Assembly: GCA_001643675.2 (NCBI GenBank)
Contig: LSRY02000002.1
Coordinates: 2,306,001-2,370,000, forward strand
Source of the DNA: Monocercomonoides exilis
Taxonomy: Eukaryota > Preaxostyla > Oxymonadida > Polymastigidae
DNA: 64,000 bases
Reading direction: 5' to 3'
This document shows positions 38,030-51,200 of the stretch, in pieces (positions within the stretch are counted from its first letter, which is position 1; each line of letters begins with the position of its first letter). Both the position numbers and the translations under genes were made by a program. The notes beneath the pieces are model-generated. The model did not search any database, was not told the origin of the DNA, and was given only the letters and a program-made list of their open reading frames with translations.

Positions 38030-40824
38030 TCAGCCATTAAAATTTGCAAACATATTGTTTTCTTCCCCGCCCATTTCTGCATTCTCATTGTCATTTTCGC
38101 TTTCTGTATCTTCTTGTTGAGAATTATGATGAGCAACTAACGAATTGTGGTTGCGTCTCAATTCAAAGACAATTATAATAACAGAAAATATAAGCACGTA
38201 AGTGTCCCAAGAAATATTGCCAAACGCTTTCGATACACGATGTGTCATAGAAGAGTATATTTCTCTATAGTCTGTAAAATATATCATAATAATCACATAA
38301 TACATCACATGCAAAAACAGCTTCATTCTCTTCACTTTAAGCATTGCCATTCCGAAAAGCTGCTGAATGACCTCTTTGCGCTTCTTGGTTTCCATGGCAG
38401 TGCTGTGGAAGCAATTTCGCTGAAATGTGTCATTCACAGAAGAAGAAGACAGCATGTCTGGCTCTGGAATATTCAGCTCAGTCATAAAGACAGAATACTT
38501 TTCAGAATTCATTCTGACTTCGTCTCCAAAATCACCAAATTCCAACATTTCATCTAAGCTATCATTGGTGCTGTTATACTCTGCTGATTCTGATTTCTCC
38601 TTTGTGCTTACATTTGTGTCATGTTTGCTATTCGGTTGTCTGACCACATCGCATCCCCACCGAACTCCGATCTCTTTCTTTGCCACCATCAACGCCAGAC
38701 GAATCAGCGCATCTCCTTCGCCAACAAGCCGATGCTCCACTTTAATCGATCGTATTGTCGGAGAAAGCATCCAATGCGACAGCGACTTGACCCACTCAAC
38801 AAGATTGATCGACTTCTGTGGGACAGCCCGAGCAATCTCATTCATGTTCTTCTCCCTCGAATATGGCCCTTTGAACCTGAATGGTGTGATTGACCGCGAT
38901 GCCTGCACATACATAAAGGCAGCTTGCCTGTACAGCTTCAGCGAGCGCAAGAAGTCTCCCAAAAGCAACAGCGCTGGATGTGAATTGTGCTTAGCAGCAA
39001 CCAACAAGAAGTCGATGCCACGCATCCCTCCAACGCACGGCTTGTCTCCTCCTTCAGACTTCATACACGCCTCTCCAATCTGCGTCAGTATCTCCACATT
39101 GCCTTGCATAGCCAGACTGACGGCTTCCATGAAGTCGCTCCACACTTCAGTTTCCTTTTTATTGTTTTTTTCATTCTTTTTGTATGTTTCTATTTGCTTT
39201 TTTAAAGCTTTTTGCGATTTTTCTATTAAAAACAGACAGAATAAAAAATACATTGAAATTTGCTCAAATGTTTCATGAAAACAACTAATTGATGCACACT
39301 TGAAAACTGCGAAGGCAGGCTGTTTTTGTTTCTGCTCTGCATGTTGATGTCTGTTTCGATTTCAGAATATGAAGCATTTGATTTCTGGAGTTCTTCCATC
39401 AATCCATACTCCATCCAAGCCTGCTGCGCTTTGTTGTGCTTTCGAATAAGCCCCATTTTCACAGTGTTGCTAATTCCATGTGCTGATTTGACAAAGCTCT
39501 TTGTGGTGTTTGGCGAAGCAGACGACACCATTTGCAGCAAGCGAATGGCTTCTTTGCACAAATGGTCTCCCTTTTCGTACCAATTGCTGCCAGAGAAGAA
39601 GTTAAAGCCGTTGTAGAAAGACAGCTTTCCATAATTTAATTCGTGCATCATGTCTTCGCTTATTTTATACCCTTTCGCTTCCAGCCGATGTTGATAGATA
39701 AGCATCGCTCGTCGTTGAAGCAAAATGTTTGCGTAATGGTATGTAGCTGTCAAATGCTCGTTTAGTGCTGCTTTGTTTAACATCTGCTCGGCATAGTCCA
39801 TATTTCTCTTAACTGGCGAAGGGCCAATCAATGACAGTATTCCTGCAAGATACATTCCTTCATATTCCCCTTCGTTTGCTGCTGCTCTTGCCAGTTTGTA
39901 TGCGTGTCCATAATCATGCTCCATTATTTTTAAAAACGCCAGACCAACATATGACCTTGTATTTCCTTTTGCAATTCCTGCCACAAAATGTGCATGAGCA
40001 TCTTGCAGGCTTATTTCTGTCCCAAGGCCATACATGTACATGATCCCTAGAAGGCAATGTACTCTTCCTGATTTTTCTGGCAAAGAACTTAACGATTGAA
40101 ACCCTGTTTCAAAATCACTTAAGAAAAGTCGCTTCTCGTATGTTGACATCGAATTTTCCTCCACAAACCCGAGAGATTGAATTAGTGAAACGAATTCGTT
40201 ATATTTTCGAGCATTTTTAACATTGATATTTAATCCTTGCTTTACATCGATGCAACTGTCATTGGCTTGTTGTTCGACACATGGAGGAATAACAAAAAGC
40301 CATGACGTTTCGATATCGGGAAACAAAAAGCTTTTTTGGCAGCTGACTAATGTTTGCTCTGATATTTCCGAATATAGTTGTGCAGCATACTCGCAATCTT
40401 CTGAAAACCCTCCAAAATTCTGAGAAAATGGTGATGTAAGTTGGAATGCAAGTAATTTTTTTGCTGTTAAACTATGCTCTGCTGCAAATGCATAGTACAT
40501 CATTGCATTCCCCCAATTTATTGAAGAAGAATTTCGAAAAAATCCGTTTTTGAAGCCGAGTCCAATACTATTAAAAAGGCCTGCATATTCTTGAGATTTT
40601 GCATGACCATTTGCAGCTCCTTCTTCCAATGCTGATAAAATACTTGAATAATCTGATGTTGGTGATAACTGTTGAAAATTGATTAAAAAGTGTTAATTTC
40701 AAAAATTGGAAAAGAAATAAACATGAGTCAAGAAATTTTCAGATTCATTATTCAATTGATGAGTTCCAAATTCCTCACAAAAGCAAAACTGCAAGATCCA
40801 TAAAAGTGTGGATAATATTCTCAT
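38030..40824 (-). CDS. SEL1L/HRD3-like ER-associated degradation protein
   Basis: Three exons: 40723-40824, 39300-40668 and 38030-39222, joined by introns of 54 bases (GTTTAT...CAACAG) and 77 bases (GTGTGC...AATAG). Splice phases agree, giving 887 residues. Exon 1 supplies a signal peptide (MRILSTLLWILQFCFC), and an in-frame TGA lies upstream of its ATG. The lumenal part has repeated Sel1-type helical pairs, clearest in LLGIMYMYGLGTEISLQDAH and the following A-x-x-G-x-x-x-x-G-L-A-F, AANEGEYEGMYLAGILSL and ATYHYANILLQRR. Near the C-terminus are a hydrophobic VMYYVIIMIYF and then WDTYVLIFSVIIIVFEL, followed by a short acidic tail. This order (signal, Sel1 repeats, C-terminal span, about 800-900 residues) is that of SEL1L/Hrd3, the substrate-receptor partner of the Hrd1 ubiquitin ligase in the ER membrane. 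Other Sel1-repeat proteins are possible, but signal plus span favours HRD3. The second intron's exact ends are the least certain part. Confidence 0.68.
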
Positions 40825-41518
40825 TTGTAATTTATCTCAAAAATCAAATCACCTGAAACAATACACAACAATTTTTAGAAAAAAAAACATGTTTCATTTT
40901 TCAAAATACGTTCGATCAGTAAATCGTTCTTATAAAATAGTACTTCAAACCAATAAATAATTTTCTGTTTAAATCACTAAATTTCAGCAAATATTCAACA
41001 TAAAAGTTTTTGATGTCTAACCATATTAAATTATTTCTTATTAAAATTTCTATTGTGGAATGTTTGCAAAATCCACAATTATCATTCAGTGTTTGGAATT
41101 CAAAGCAAAATAACTATATTATTATTAATCAAGTTGCATTAAATTCACAAATGTTTTCTTAAAGATGAAATATTTATTGAAAAATGTTCGAGCATTTCAA
41201 TCTCTTTCACATTTCTTTATTAGTATTTTTGCGCATTTAAAAAATAGAAAATGTGTATTAAAAAAGAAAAATATATCTATATGATTAGTCTTTTTATAAT
41301 TCCAATTAATTCTGTTTTTGAATATTGAAATTGAAAAAATAAATCCTAATTAAAAAATTCATTTTCAGTCAAAAAATTTTTTTCATTTGCAATTTTGTTG
41401 TTATTCTTATAGCTATCAAACAATAAAGAAAATAAAAAAAGCAAAAAAAAACTTAAAAAAATAGAAAAAGATGATCATTGATCCCATTGCGTCCTGATTT
41501 TGTCAACTGGATTAAATA
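40825..41518. other. Divergent intergenic (promoter) region
   Basis: 694 bases between two genes that run apart, SEL1L/HRD3-like (-) and TmcB/TmcC-like (+), so both promoters should be here. The sequence is AT-rich with A and T tracts, notably an A-rich stretch just before the right-hand ATG at about 41420-41470. I cannot point to a specific promoter motif. Confidence 0.5.
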
Positions 41519-44500
41519 ATGTCGACAAAAACAGAGGAAACTCGTTCGGTATCATTATCGCTTGCATCAGAAAGTTCTACGGCAAGTGGTTTTGCATTGA
41601 CAAAATTAGGTGTTGCTGATGAATGGTATGCTCACATTAATTTTTCTAAAATATTTTTCATTTTTTCAACTATTCTTCACTATTTTGTTGAATAGGTTCT
41701 TTTCGTTGTTACTACCATTGCATCGGGTATGTGTATTTGCATTTTTCTCAGTTAATTGAACAAATATTTTTGTTGAATGAATATAGGCACAAATAACTAG
41801 TTTTTACTTCTGGCTTTTACAATTAATAATTTTTTCATTTCAATGTATTGCAATCAATTTACGATATAATGTTTGGCCAATGACTGGAGCGTTTCAACAC
41901 GGATGCCTTTCATTTTTTGGGTATGAACGTTTTGATTATCAATTTTAATAATGCAAAATTCATTAACGTTAATTGTATTCAAGATATCTTGACTTTTCCA
42001 TTTCATGGAGTAGTGACATTTTCGTGATGGTCATGCTTATTATCGTTGAATTGATTTCACTTTTATCTATTTGCGGACTATTTCTTCTTCCTGTAATTGG
42101 TCGGAAAAATCTTCGTTTGCACAGGGAAATGTCACGCATAATTGTCCTTGGATGTTCGTTGTGCTCTACTTTATTTGCAATTCCAATAATTAATGTTGAA
42201 TGCGGGCATTTTTTGTGTTATCTTGGAGGGGAACATTCATCACCTCTTATTTCCATTGATTGCCAAGGCTCTGCTCATTCTGTTTTCATTATTATAGGGT
42301 CAATTACAGGAGTTTTGCACGTTGGAATGTGCTTCTTTTTCAGATTATTTATCTTTAATTATAATTTCCATCATCTTCCTGAAGCGACGTTCTCTACACA
42401 GTCAGGGTTTTTTTCAGCACTCAGTACACTTTTACCCCAAGTTGCTGTTGTTGTTTCGCTTTGTCTAAGCACTGTACCATATGCCGCTCCCGCAATTTGT
42501 TTGGCGATCTTCTTGCTGCTAACGTTGATAATTGTATTTTATCAACCGTTTTTCCATAAACGTGGAAATTCTCTCTATGCAGCAGCATTTGCCTTTCCTG
42601 TTCCGTTCTTTGTGATGAGTATGGTCTGCACTGCTATCTTTCCATCTGCAGCTGACATTTCCGAAGGCAGACGCGCTCCGCTTTCAGATTCGCAGTGGAA
42701 TCTTTATGCATATTCATGCTGGATAGGATTTGCTGTGTTGGCTCTCGCATTCAGCATTTTAATGTATTTTCTGGCTTCTGTCAGAGCGAAGAAGCTGTGG
42801 GTTGTTGGTGAAGGCGAAGAAATCCCAGAGCTGCCTGTGAAACACAAGCAAGAATTGCAGCGCGCAATCGAAGTGCAAACACATGTGCCGTCTTCTCTTC
42901 AGATGCCTCAGCCAATTTTGCATCCAGCACAGCCATCGTCTCCTTTTATGTCTTCGCTTCCATCAACTCCCACATCTTTGAGCCAACGCGGAACACCTTT
43001 GCGGCTAACAAATTTGGGTGTTACTCCTTCGAATGAGCCATTGCCGATTCATGTGCCCCAATCGCTGGGGCCGGGGTCGAACAACACATCAAATGGAAAG
43101 CCCTTTTCAGTTTCGCAGAATCATCTGCTTCCTCATTCAAACTATTCTCCCTCAATTCAATCGTCAGAACAAGAAAAGGGGAAGAAGCCTTTAAAGCCTG
43201 CGCGTGTGGTGAAGAAGTGGAGAAGCTCTTTTGCGTGTGAGCGAGCCATTCGCTTTCTCTCATTGCGGTCGCTTCGATGCGAACACCAATACATTACATT
43301 GGCTGGTCAAGTGCTCAACTATGGCACAACTAAATTCCCCGATTCGTGTTCTATTTGGATTGAAAGTGCGCTGTTCCACCGCTACTTTTCGCACAATTTT
43401 ATGAAAGGTGTGGAGGCGCTGCGTGTGTCGAAGCAGTGCATCCCTTCGATTGTCCAGCGGTGGCTCATCCATGTTGTCACCACAGAGATGGAGAAGGATG
43501 GAGGAAGACATCGCTCCACTTGGTCGAGTGTTGACAGCTCGTCATCTGGAAACCAGTCAACAAGCGCCTTCCGCACGGGGATGACAAAGGCCACTAAAAG
43601 CTATGAATCTGCCAAGTATTTGCTCAACCAACTGTTTATCATGCTGATGAAGGACAACATCGATGTCAACCGGTCCATTCGCCTGCTCGACTTGATTGTG
43701 GAGCACGACATGACTGCCAACGATGAGTTTACTGCTCTGCTGGCTGTGTATCCGAACAGCACCCAGCTGCTTCGGGCATACGGAGTACATCTACGCGACA
43801 TTGAGCGGGATGACGAAACTGCAATGTCTCTTTTTTCGATTGCACAGCAGATTGAAGATGATCTCACCACCATCTCCTCCATGTCGCAGGAGACTGGCTC
43901 CATCGCTGCCTCGCAGATGGGTGTGCCAGGCTCTGGGCGCGAATTTAACTTTGAGCGGGCCAGCTACATCAGCACAGACAGCCGACGCTCGGCTTCGCAT
44001 CCAGACACTTACGCCTCGAAGAAGAAACAGATCACCAAGAAAAAGAGGAAGAAGTTTCGGCAGGGAAGAAGTGGAGCAAATGCAGCTGCTGCTCTGAAAC
44101 TATTTCAGGACAAAAAGAACCTGCTTCCATATTTTTATCCAGTTATGTTTATTTGTGTGATCACCATTACTGCAGGCCTTGTGATTGCATTTGTGGAATC
44201 TTGGTCAGCATTCTCGCTATCAGTAAACACTGTATCCACATTGGATTCTGTATCAAAGAGCCAAATGAACTTGTATGAAGAGATGCTTTTCTCGAAATAT
44301 TTTCACTCTCAACTGATTTACTTTCCTACACATGGAATGCCGGATGGCACTGAGTTCATCCCATCTATTCAAAAACTGGAAGGTTTGATTGGCTCACGAC
44401 GGGGAGTTCTTGTGGAGCACATGAAGACTGCATACAAATTGGCAGCTAATGCAGAAGAGCGCTCGATGTGGGAGGTGAAGTCCATCAACGTTACCTTCAG

Positions 44501-47500
44501 CTCCACTGTCGGTGATCAAGTCACTGGAATGTGGAGTGTGAAATGCAACCTGATTGACGCATGCGCCACAGCAGCAAACAGTGGCTGGGATTTGCAGCAA
44601 TATGATGTGACTGGCGAGACACCTCCGCTTTCCACAGGATACTATTTCATCAGCGCAAATGTGCCAATTGCAATGATGGAGACGATGAAGGCGCTTGCCA
44701 TTGTTACCATCCAGAATGTGGAGAAGAAGGCTCAGGAATCTGTGTTTATTACTCTTGTTTTGGGGATTGTTATAACAATAGTCGATATTGCTGGACTTCT
44801 CATTCAATACGTTCTCACCATTCGTAAGTTGAAGAAAGAGCGTCACTCGATTGTGTATGATTTCCTGACAGCACCAAAGAACAAAATTCTGAAGCTGAAG
44901 ATGCGACTGGAGGAGGCAGACAAAGACCACGAGGACGATGCACTGCGGTGGGACCAACGAATGCGGCAGAGCCGGTCAAGAGACTTATTTGATACTACAA
45001 CAGACAGCACAGCAAGATCAAAGCGAAACAGGGATGATGCAGACGACTTATCGGAAATGAGGTCACATCCTCAATTGTCGCAGATAAATGAAGAAAAGTC
45101 GGATGGGATTGAATCACCAGAGCATTCTCAGAGCATGATTGACGATTCACAGGTTGATGTCAGTTTTCAAAAGGTGCTGAAAACAGTGGGAATCGATCTT
45201 AGCGATCAGCCTGGACCAAAATTCCGAACGATTTCATCAACCGATGAGGCAACGGAGCAGCAGCGCGAACCTGTTGATCCAATGGACAGAGCCCCGTCAG
45301 CAGCATCGTTTGATGCTCAAACGAATCAAGGATATCAAAGGAACGCAGTATCATCAATGTATCAGACACGATCTTCTATTACTTCATTTGGAAATGACTA
45401 TTCTGCATTGAAAGTATCACCCACAACAAGTGCAACGACTTTTGCATCTGCGTATGGAAATGTACCAAACATGAAAACTGCACCCGCTCCCACGCCTTCA
45501 CCATTCCAGAGTGCTTTGTTCCAGCAAACGCAGCAACAAGTCGGACAGCTGCAGATGATTCCTCATCCAAACGATCCAACTGGCCAGGCAGCTTTGATGA
45601 TGCAGGCGCAATCTCAACAAGCAGACAGTCAAAGCCCATCTCTTATTCCTTCGTTGTATTCTGTACTCACTCAAAATGGATCGATTGCGAATCAAATGCC
45701 TGGAATGCCACTGAGCGATGATCGAGAGCGCTATTTGTACGAAGAACAGAAATCTGAAAAGACCCACAAGCATCACCATGGTAAGCATCAACAGTCGAAA
45801 AAGCATCGTTCAGAAAAGGATGGAGAGCAAGATGCTATGCAATATCTTACGACTTCCATGCCGTCTTCTCCTTTGGCACCAGGTTCGTCCAATGCTGGCC
45901 CAGAACTCTCTAATTCTGCTGGTGGAGATAAGAATGACTTGGAGAAGGAGAGGCTCGCTCAGGAAGAGGCAAATGAGGAGAATGAAATGAAACTTGAAGC
46001 AATGGAGGAGCAAGACAAATTGGCAGATTTGGAAGAAAAGGTAAAGAAAAACAACTCATTTATTCCATGTTCTTTCTATTTCCGTGTCGTTGTTGGATTG
46101 ATATTTATCATCACATTCTCAATTGTATTTTATTCTATTTCGAGTGTTGCCATCACATCCGTGTCGAAGCCTAATGGAGCCATTTATCTTGCGTCCTTCC
46201 GAACAGTTATTGTCGAACTTATTGCACTTCTTTCAATGAGCATCGTTACACCTTATTACACAATGCCTGATAATGCAAAGGATATGATACACACCACTGC
46301 CACTTGCCCTCTCTGGGACGGGCTGAATCATTTGTCCAACAATCTCACCGAAATTCAAAGGCTTATGAAAAGAACCGAGACATTTTTCTCGTTGCTTCAT
46401 CAGAAAGTGAAAGAAGGCGGAGGCAAAAACACTGGAGGTGCAATCACAGGTGATGATATGATAGATTCTTTGGATACTCCACGAACTTATGTAGTTGACT
46501 CGGAAATCAACAAACTCATGCTCGATTCTGCAGAATGTTTTCCTGTGGAGTCGCAAGCTGATTGCAACAACAAAACACGTTTGTATGGAATGTCTGGGAA
46601 TTTCAGTGGATTGGATGGTCTTATAAATACTTTTCTTTCATCTTCGATTGTCATTGCAAGCGACAGGAATCCAAACATTCTACTTGCGAATAATTCTCAC
46701 ATACAAGTTATCAATAGCTTGACAATGAATGATTTAAAAGGAGGATTGCTGAAGTACTCTCAGATTCTCAGCAACGAGCAAGACATCTCTATCAATGCAT
46801 ACAACTCTCTTTTAATTGCATTCTTTGTTCTGAATATCGGTGCAATTGCGCTTAGCTTCTTTGGCTGTTTCCTGCAGACGCGAGATCAGCTATTCAACAT
46901 TGCGAAGAAGACGGTGAAAATACTCGATTTGGATCCTCGCAACGACCAGACGCTGCACATGATGGAGTGGAGCGAGCAGCATATGTCTGATGTTCCTCGG
47001 CTGGACAATGCGCATCAGCAGTGCTGCAACTATGCACTCGATCTGCTGGACAGCGTTGAGAAGATCGAGATTGACGTGCAGCAAATTAAGAGTGTGTCGC
47101 ACGGCGCCACAACGTCAGATGTGGAAGAGCGCAAGGCCAAGCACATGATTGAGCTGAAACAGAAGCTTAGATCGTTTGTGGTTGCGTTCTTCCTTTCGTT
47201 CTCAGATGAGGAGGTGATGATGAGGAGGTTTTCTGTCTCGCACAAGCACCGGAAGAAGCACTTTTCAGAGCACATCAACCAAGTGCGAAAGATATGCAAG
47301 TTTGTTATTTCGGCAGCGCGCGAAGGTGTGTCGTCGCAGTCAGTTGTGGAGAACACAGGAATGTGGCTGTCTGACCACGTGGCCAAGACAGACAAAGAGC
47401 TGGGCACGATTTTGATGGGAAAGGCTCCTCCGTCGGAGCTTGAACGGGATGTCTCACTTGATGTTATACCTGAAGAATCCATCTTTCCAATGTCTTTCAT

Positions 47501-47582
47501 TAACTTTCTGCAGTCTGATGATGCGAGTCTTGTTGATAGGAATTTGTATGAGTCGTTTTGCCACACTTTTCATCTGAAGTGA
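41519..47582 (+). CDS. TmcB/TmcC-like multi-pass membrane protein, four exons
   Basis: Exons 41519-41625, 41696-41726, 41787-41920 and 41984-47582, with introns of 70, 60 and 63 bases whose donors are GTATGC, GTATGT and GTATGA. All phases agree, giving 1956 residues. The first three exons encode a cytosolic N-terminus (MSTKTEETRSVSLSLASESS) and the first membrane segment. About eight spans fill the first 390 residues. A TPR/HAT-like helical region at roughly 430-730 includes PNSTQLLRAYGVHLRDIERD, the pattern seen in 'tiny macrocysts' TmcB/TmcC proteins. Later spans lie near 809-830, 1011-1035, 1454-1480 and 1696-1720. They bracket an extracytoplasmic domain and a 350-residue Gln/Ser/His-rich cytosolic linker. 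In other protists this framework often carries a nucleotide-cyclase or PAS domain; I see none here. The last 240 residues are soluble and helical. It may be a sensory or mechanosensing protein, but this is inference. The third-position GC of much of exon 4 is higher than in the flanking genes. Confidence 0.75.
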
Positions 47583-48252
47583 GGATTTGATTAATTTCAT
47601 TGTCTTCTTTCTGATAAAATATATGCACTTTCTTTCAGCTAATCATTTCGCCATTTATAAATATGTAATATCTATGTTTGTATTTTATTGCAGATTTATT
47701 ATCTTCACTAACGGAAGGGACGTATTTTTTGTTTACAAGTTCTTATGTATTTTTTATTGCAACTTATAATTATTTTTATAAACTCATTCACTTCACTCTA
47801 TTAATAACCACTTCAGTTTGATGGTGTTTTTTACATTTATTTGTGTTTTATTGACGTTTTTAGTAATAAACCTTGACGTTTTTTTTACTTAACTATTTTA
47901 TAGAAAAAACTTAGAGATTTGTTTTTTTGTTTTCTAAAACCACCAACTTCGAATTTCATTCGATGAAATATTTTTCTCGCTCATTTTCTTTATAACACTT
48001 TCAATAATAATTTGGCTATCGCTTTTAGTCTGTTTTTTTATTGTTTTAAAAAATGCACACAAACAAATAGCATGCCTTTAAGCATTTTGGTAATAAAAAG
48101 AAATAAACTTTACAATATTTACACGCAAAAAAGCACAGATTGTATAAAAACTATGTAATCAACAATAAACAAAAAATACAAACGTAAACAGTAAGTTTTA
48201 AAAAGTCGTGAACAAAAAAAAAATACAGAACGAATATCTTATAATAAATGAA
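47583..48252. other. Convergent intergenic region
   Basis: 670 bases between the converging TmcB/TmcC-like (+) and LAMMER kinase (-) genes. AT-rich, with several AATAAA strings on each strand that could support poly(A) addition. I find no gene, and no inverted repeat longer than expected. Confidence 0.5.
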
Positions 48253-51200
48253 TTATGAACGGAAAAGATTGGAGCGTGCAATTGTGGAGTCTGAAAATAT
48301 CTCTGAATTCGATGAAGGAGGCGGAAGGAGAGCAGAAGGAGGAACCAATGTTGTGGCAGTCTGTGTATTTGTTGGATAAAAACCTGAAGAAGAGTCTGCT
48401 ATTATTGGAGAGATGGGAAAAGCAGATGAGGTTGTTAACAATGCATTTGTAGCCTTTGACGAAGTGGTTGTCTGCAACGAGAATAAAGTTGATGATAATG
48501 CAGGTGCTGTTGCAGCCGCTGAATTCAACAGATTCGAAGGAGCAACTAGATATGTCTGATCGTTTTTCCCTCCTTTTTCATTTGACGTTTCCTCTTTTGA
48601 GGTCATTCCCATTGTTGCTTTGTCTTTTTGTTCTTTTCTAAGTCCAACAGCTGCTGCAAACTGCTTCTTCAGCATTTCCCATCCGCTGTCTTTCTTCTCT
48701 TTCCTTGATTTTTCTTCTTGTGGAGCCTCATTTTCTTCTTCTTCTGATTGTTCAAGCTCTGCTCTTCCTGAATCTCCTAGTCCCAGACGCTGTGAAATAA
48801 CTGACAGAATATGAGAATAGCGTCGTTTTCTGTTCTTTTCAAGCTTTTCCTTGCCAATCCGCTTCATCTTCTCTTCCCATGCTGTGAGTTCATTAAACAC
48901 GGATGAATGAGAAACAGGAGAGCTTTCAAACTTTGGTATTTTTAATCCTCCGCTGCGAATGTGGTGCTGCCGATGTTTATGCTGCTTCAGTTTTCTGTTA
49001 TGGATTGCATAGCTTTTCCCTTTTGCAGTCTGATTCTCTGTTGTCTGATTTGATCTGGAATTGACATTTAATTCACTCCCTGTGTCACTCGATGTTTCTG
49101 ATTCAGTTTCTCCGAGAAATTCGCTTTTGTCCTTTTTCTCATCATAGTTTTTCTTTTGTTTTTGCTCATTCGATAAACCTTCATTTTTCTTGATTTCTTC
49201 ATCTTCTTCTGAAATAGCAGGTTCCGTGACGCTCTTTCTATGATGCCTTTCCTCTTTCTCTCTCAGCCTCTTTTCATTCAAATGTTTGTAATACCTCCTC
49301 TTTCTTTGTCTGTGCCTCTTCTTCCTCCTGTTTCTCCTTTCCTTCCTCTTCTTCACTTCTTCAACCAACCTCCTTCTCTGTTCAAGTGCATCAAATACAT
49401 CATCCTCATCGGGACATCTCTTCTTCTTTTTAACTCCGAAATCTTCGCCTTCTGCGCTGCTTGTCTCATCTCCAATCACAATCCCATCGAGCACATCCAA
49501 TCCTTGTGTCTTGCCTTTGGCTGCTGCACTCGAAGGAGAATCGATTTCTATCTGACTGATATCCTTTTTTGAAATATCTTCAATTGGTTCATCCATTTTG
49601 TTCATTGGCTTCAATTCATTATTGTCCTTTTCTTCTTCTTCATCGACTTCATCCTCATCATACGGCGACAGTGATGGAATAGACAGCTGTCTCTTGTTTT
49701 GTAGCTTCTTCTTCACAACAGCAAGTGCATGTGCTGTGTGATGATGTGGTGAAAGCGACGGTGGAAGAGACTCCGCCATCGACATCGATGCTGAAGTTGC
49801 ACCTCTTCCACCCAAAACTGGCTGCTTTTCTGAAAGTTGCTGAGATGATGGCGCTTGAGTCGCAGATGATTGCTTCTGGCTCAACGGCTTTAGTGACAGC
49901 GCAGGTGTCTGAATCTGTTCAGCTGCTTTGTTTCTTGGAGGCGAAAACTCGGCAAACAGATCATCGTCGTCTTCTTCGTCTGCCTCATTCAATTGGATGG
50001 GGTGGAGTGCATCTCCTCCATTCAAGCGCCTTACCTCTTCTTTCTCCTCCTCCAGCTTTTGATTCTCTTTGTCTGCTTTTATTCCGAGTTCAAACAATTT
50101 TGCTCTTTTTCTTTCTTCTCTCTCTTTCTTCTCCTTTGCTGAGATGGCTTGTCTGATCCTCTGTACTTCTGTTAGATGAAGCCGCCACACAGAAATTGAG
50201 CGTGATGCTGAAAAGAGATGGTGTGATTTGATGTCTGAAGACGAAGAAATAGAAGAAGTTGTGGAAGATGTGAATGAAGAAGTTGAACAGGGAGAAGAAG
50301 ATGCTTTGGAATCAGAAGAATGTGCTGAAATATCTGAAAATGATGAAGAAGAAAAAGGAGAAGATGATGAAAATGTTGATGAAAGAGAAGAAGATCGTGA
50401 ATGTGTTGAAGACAGGAAAGATGAAGGTGATGGTGATCTGCTTGATGAACGAGATTGAAAAGAAGAAGAAGAAGAAGAAGAGTCGAATGAAGATGTGTTG
50501 GATGAAGTTGAGTCAGGTGAAGATGAATGGCCAGACTGTCTGTGCTGAGCATCTGAAGAATGAAATGAAGAGTTTTGAGTGTGTCGCTTTTTGTGTTTGT
50601 GAGCAGGCGAAAAGGAGGGAGAAAACGAAGAATGCGACTCAGAGTCAGAGAGTGAGATAACAGAAGCAGACAAAGACGGCTTGTACTTCAATGAACACTT
50701 GCTGCTTTGTGAGGAAGACTTCTTCAGCGAAAGAGAAGAGCCAGCAGACAGGTCAATATCATAGCTCATTCCAGACGGTGTGAGCTTTGCCTGTGAAAAT
50801 GGATTCCCGGAGCTTGCAAAGTTTGACGGTGACAGCGACGACAGAGAGGACGATCCAGAAGCAGAAGAGCCGAGAAGAGTGTTGGGAGGTGTGGGTGGAA
50901 CAGAAAACAGCGAGAAGGAGCCAGAAGGGTATGTCATTTCTGAAGCGTGTGGAGAGAGGGAAGAGGCAGACGGGGCAACAGTGACTGAACGAAGGCCCCG
51001 GCGCTGGTGCGCGAGAGAGGGAGACATCATCATCGAAGAGGCGGTGGAAAAGGAAGCGAAAATGTTGGTTGAGGTTTGGAGGGGTGTTGAGGGGGGGAGG
51101 CTGGTTCCGGTGGATTGAGATGAAGGAGAAGAGAGTAATGAAGAAGAGGAAGAGGAAGAGGAGGAATAGGAGGAAGAAGAATATTGGGATGAAGAGGATG

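Noticed and set aside
38427-39278. 283-codon plus-strand frame
   Set aside because: Antisense to the Sel1-repeat gene, which has recognisable motifs, splice sites and a signal peptide on the other strand.
44394-44957. 187-codon minus-strand frame
   Set aside because: Antisense shadow of the TmcB/TmcC-like coding exon, in its GC-richer part.
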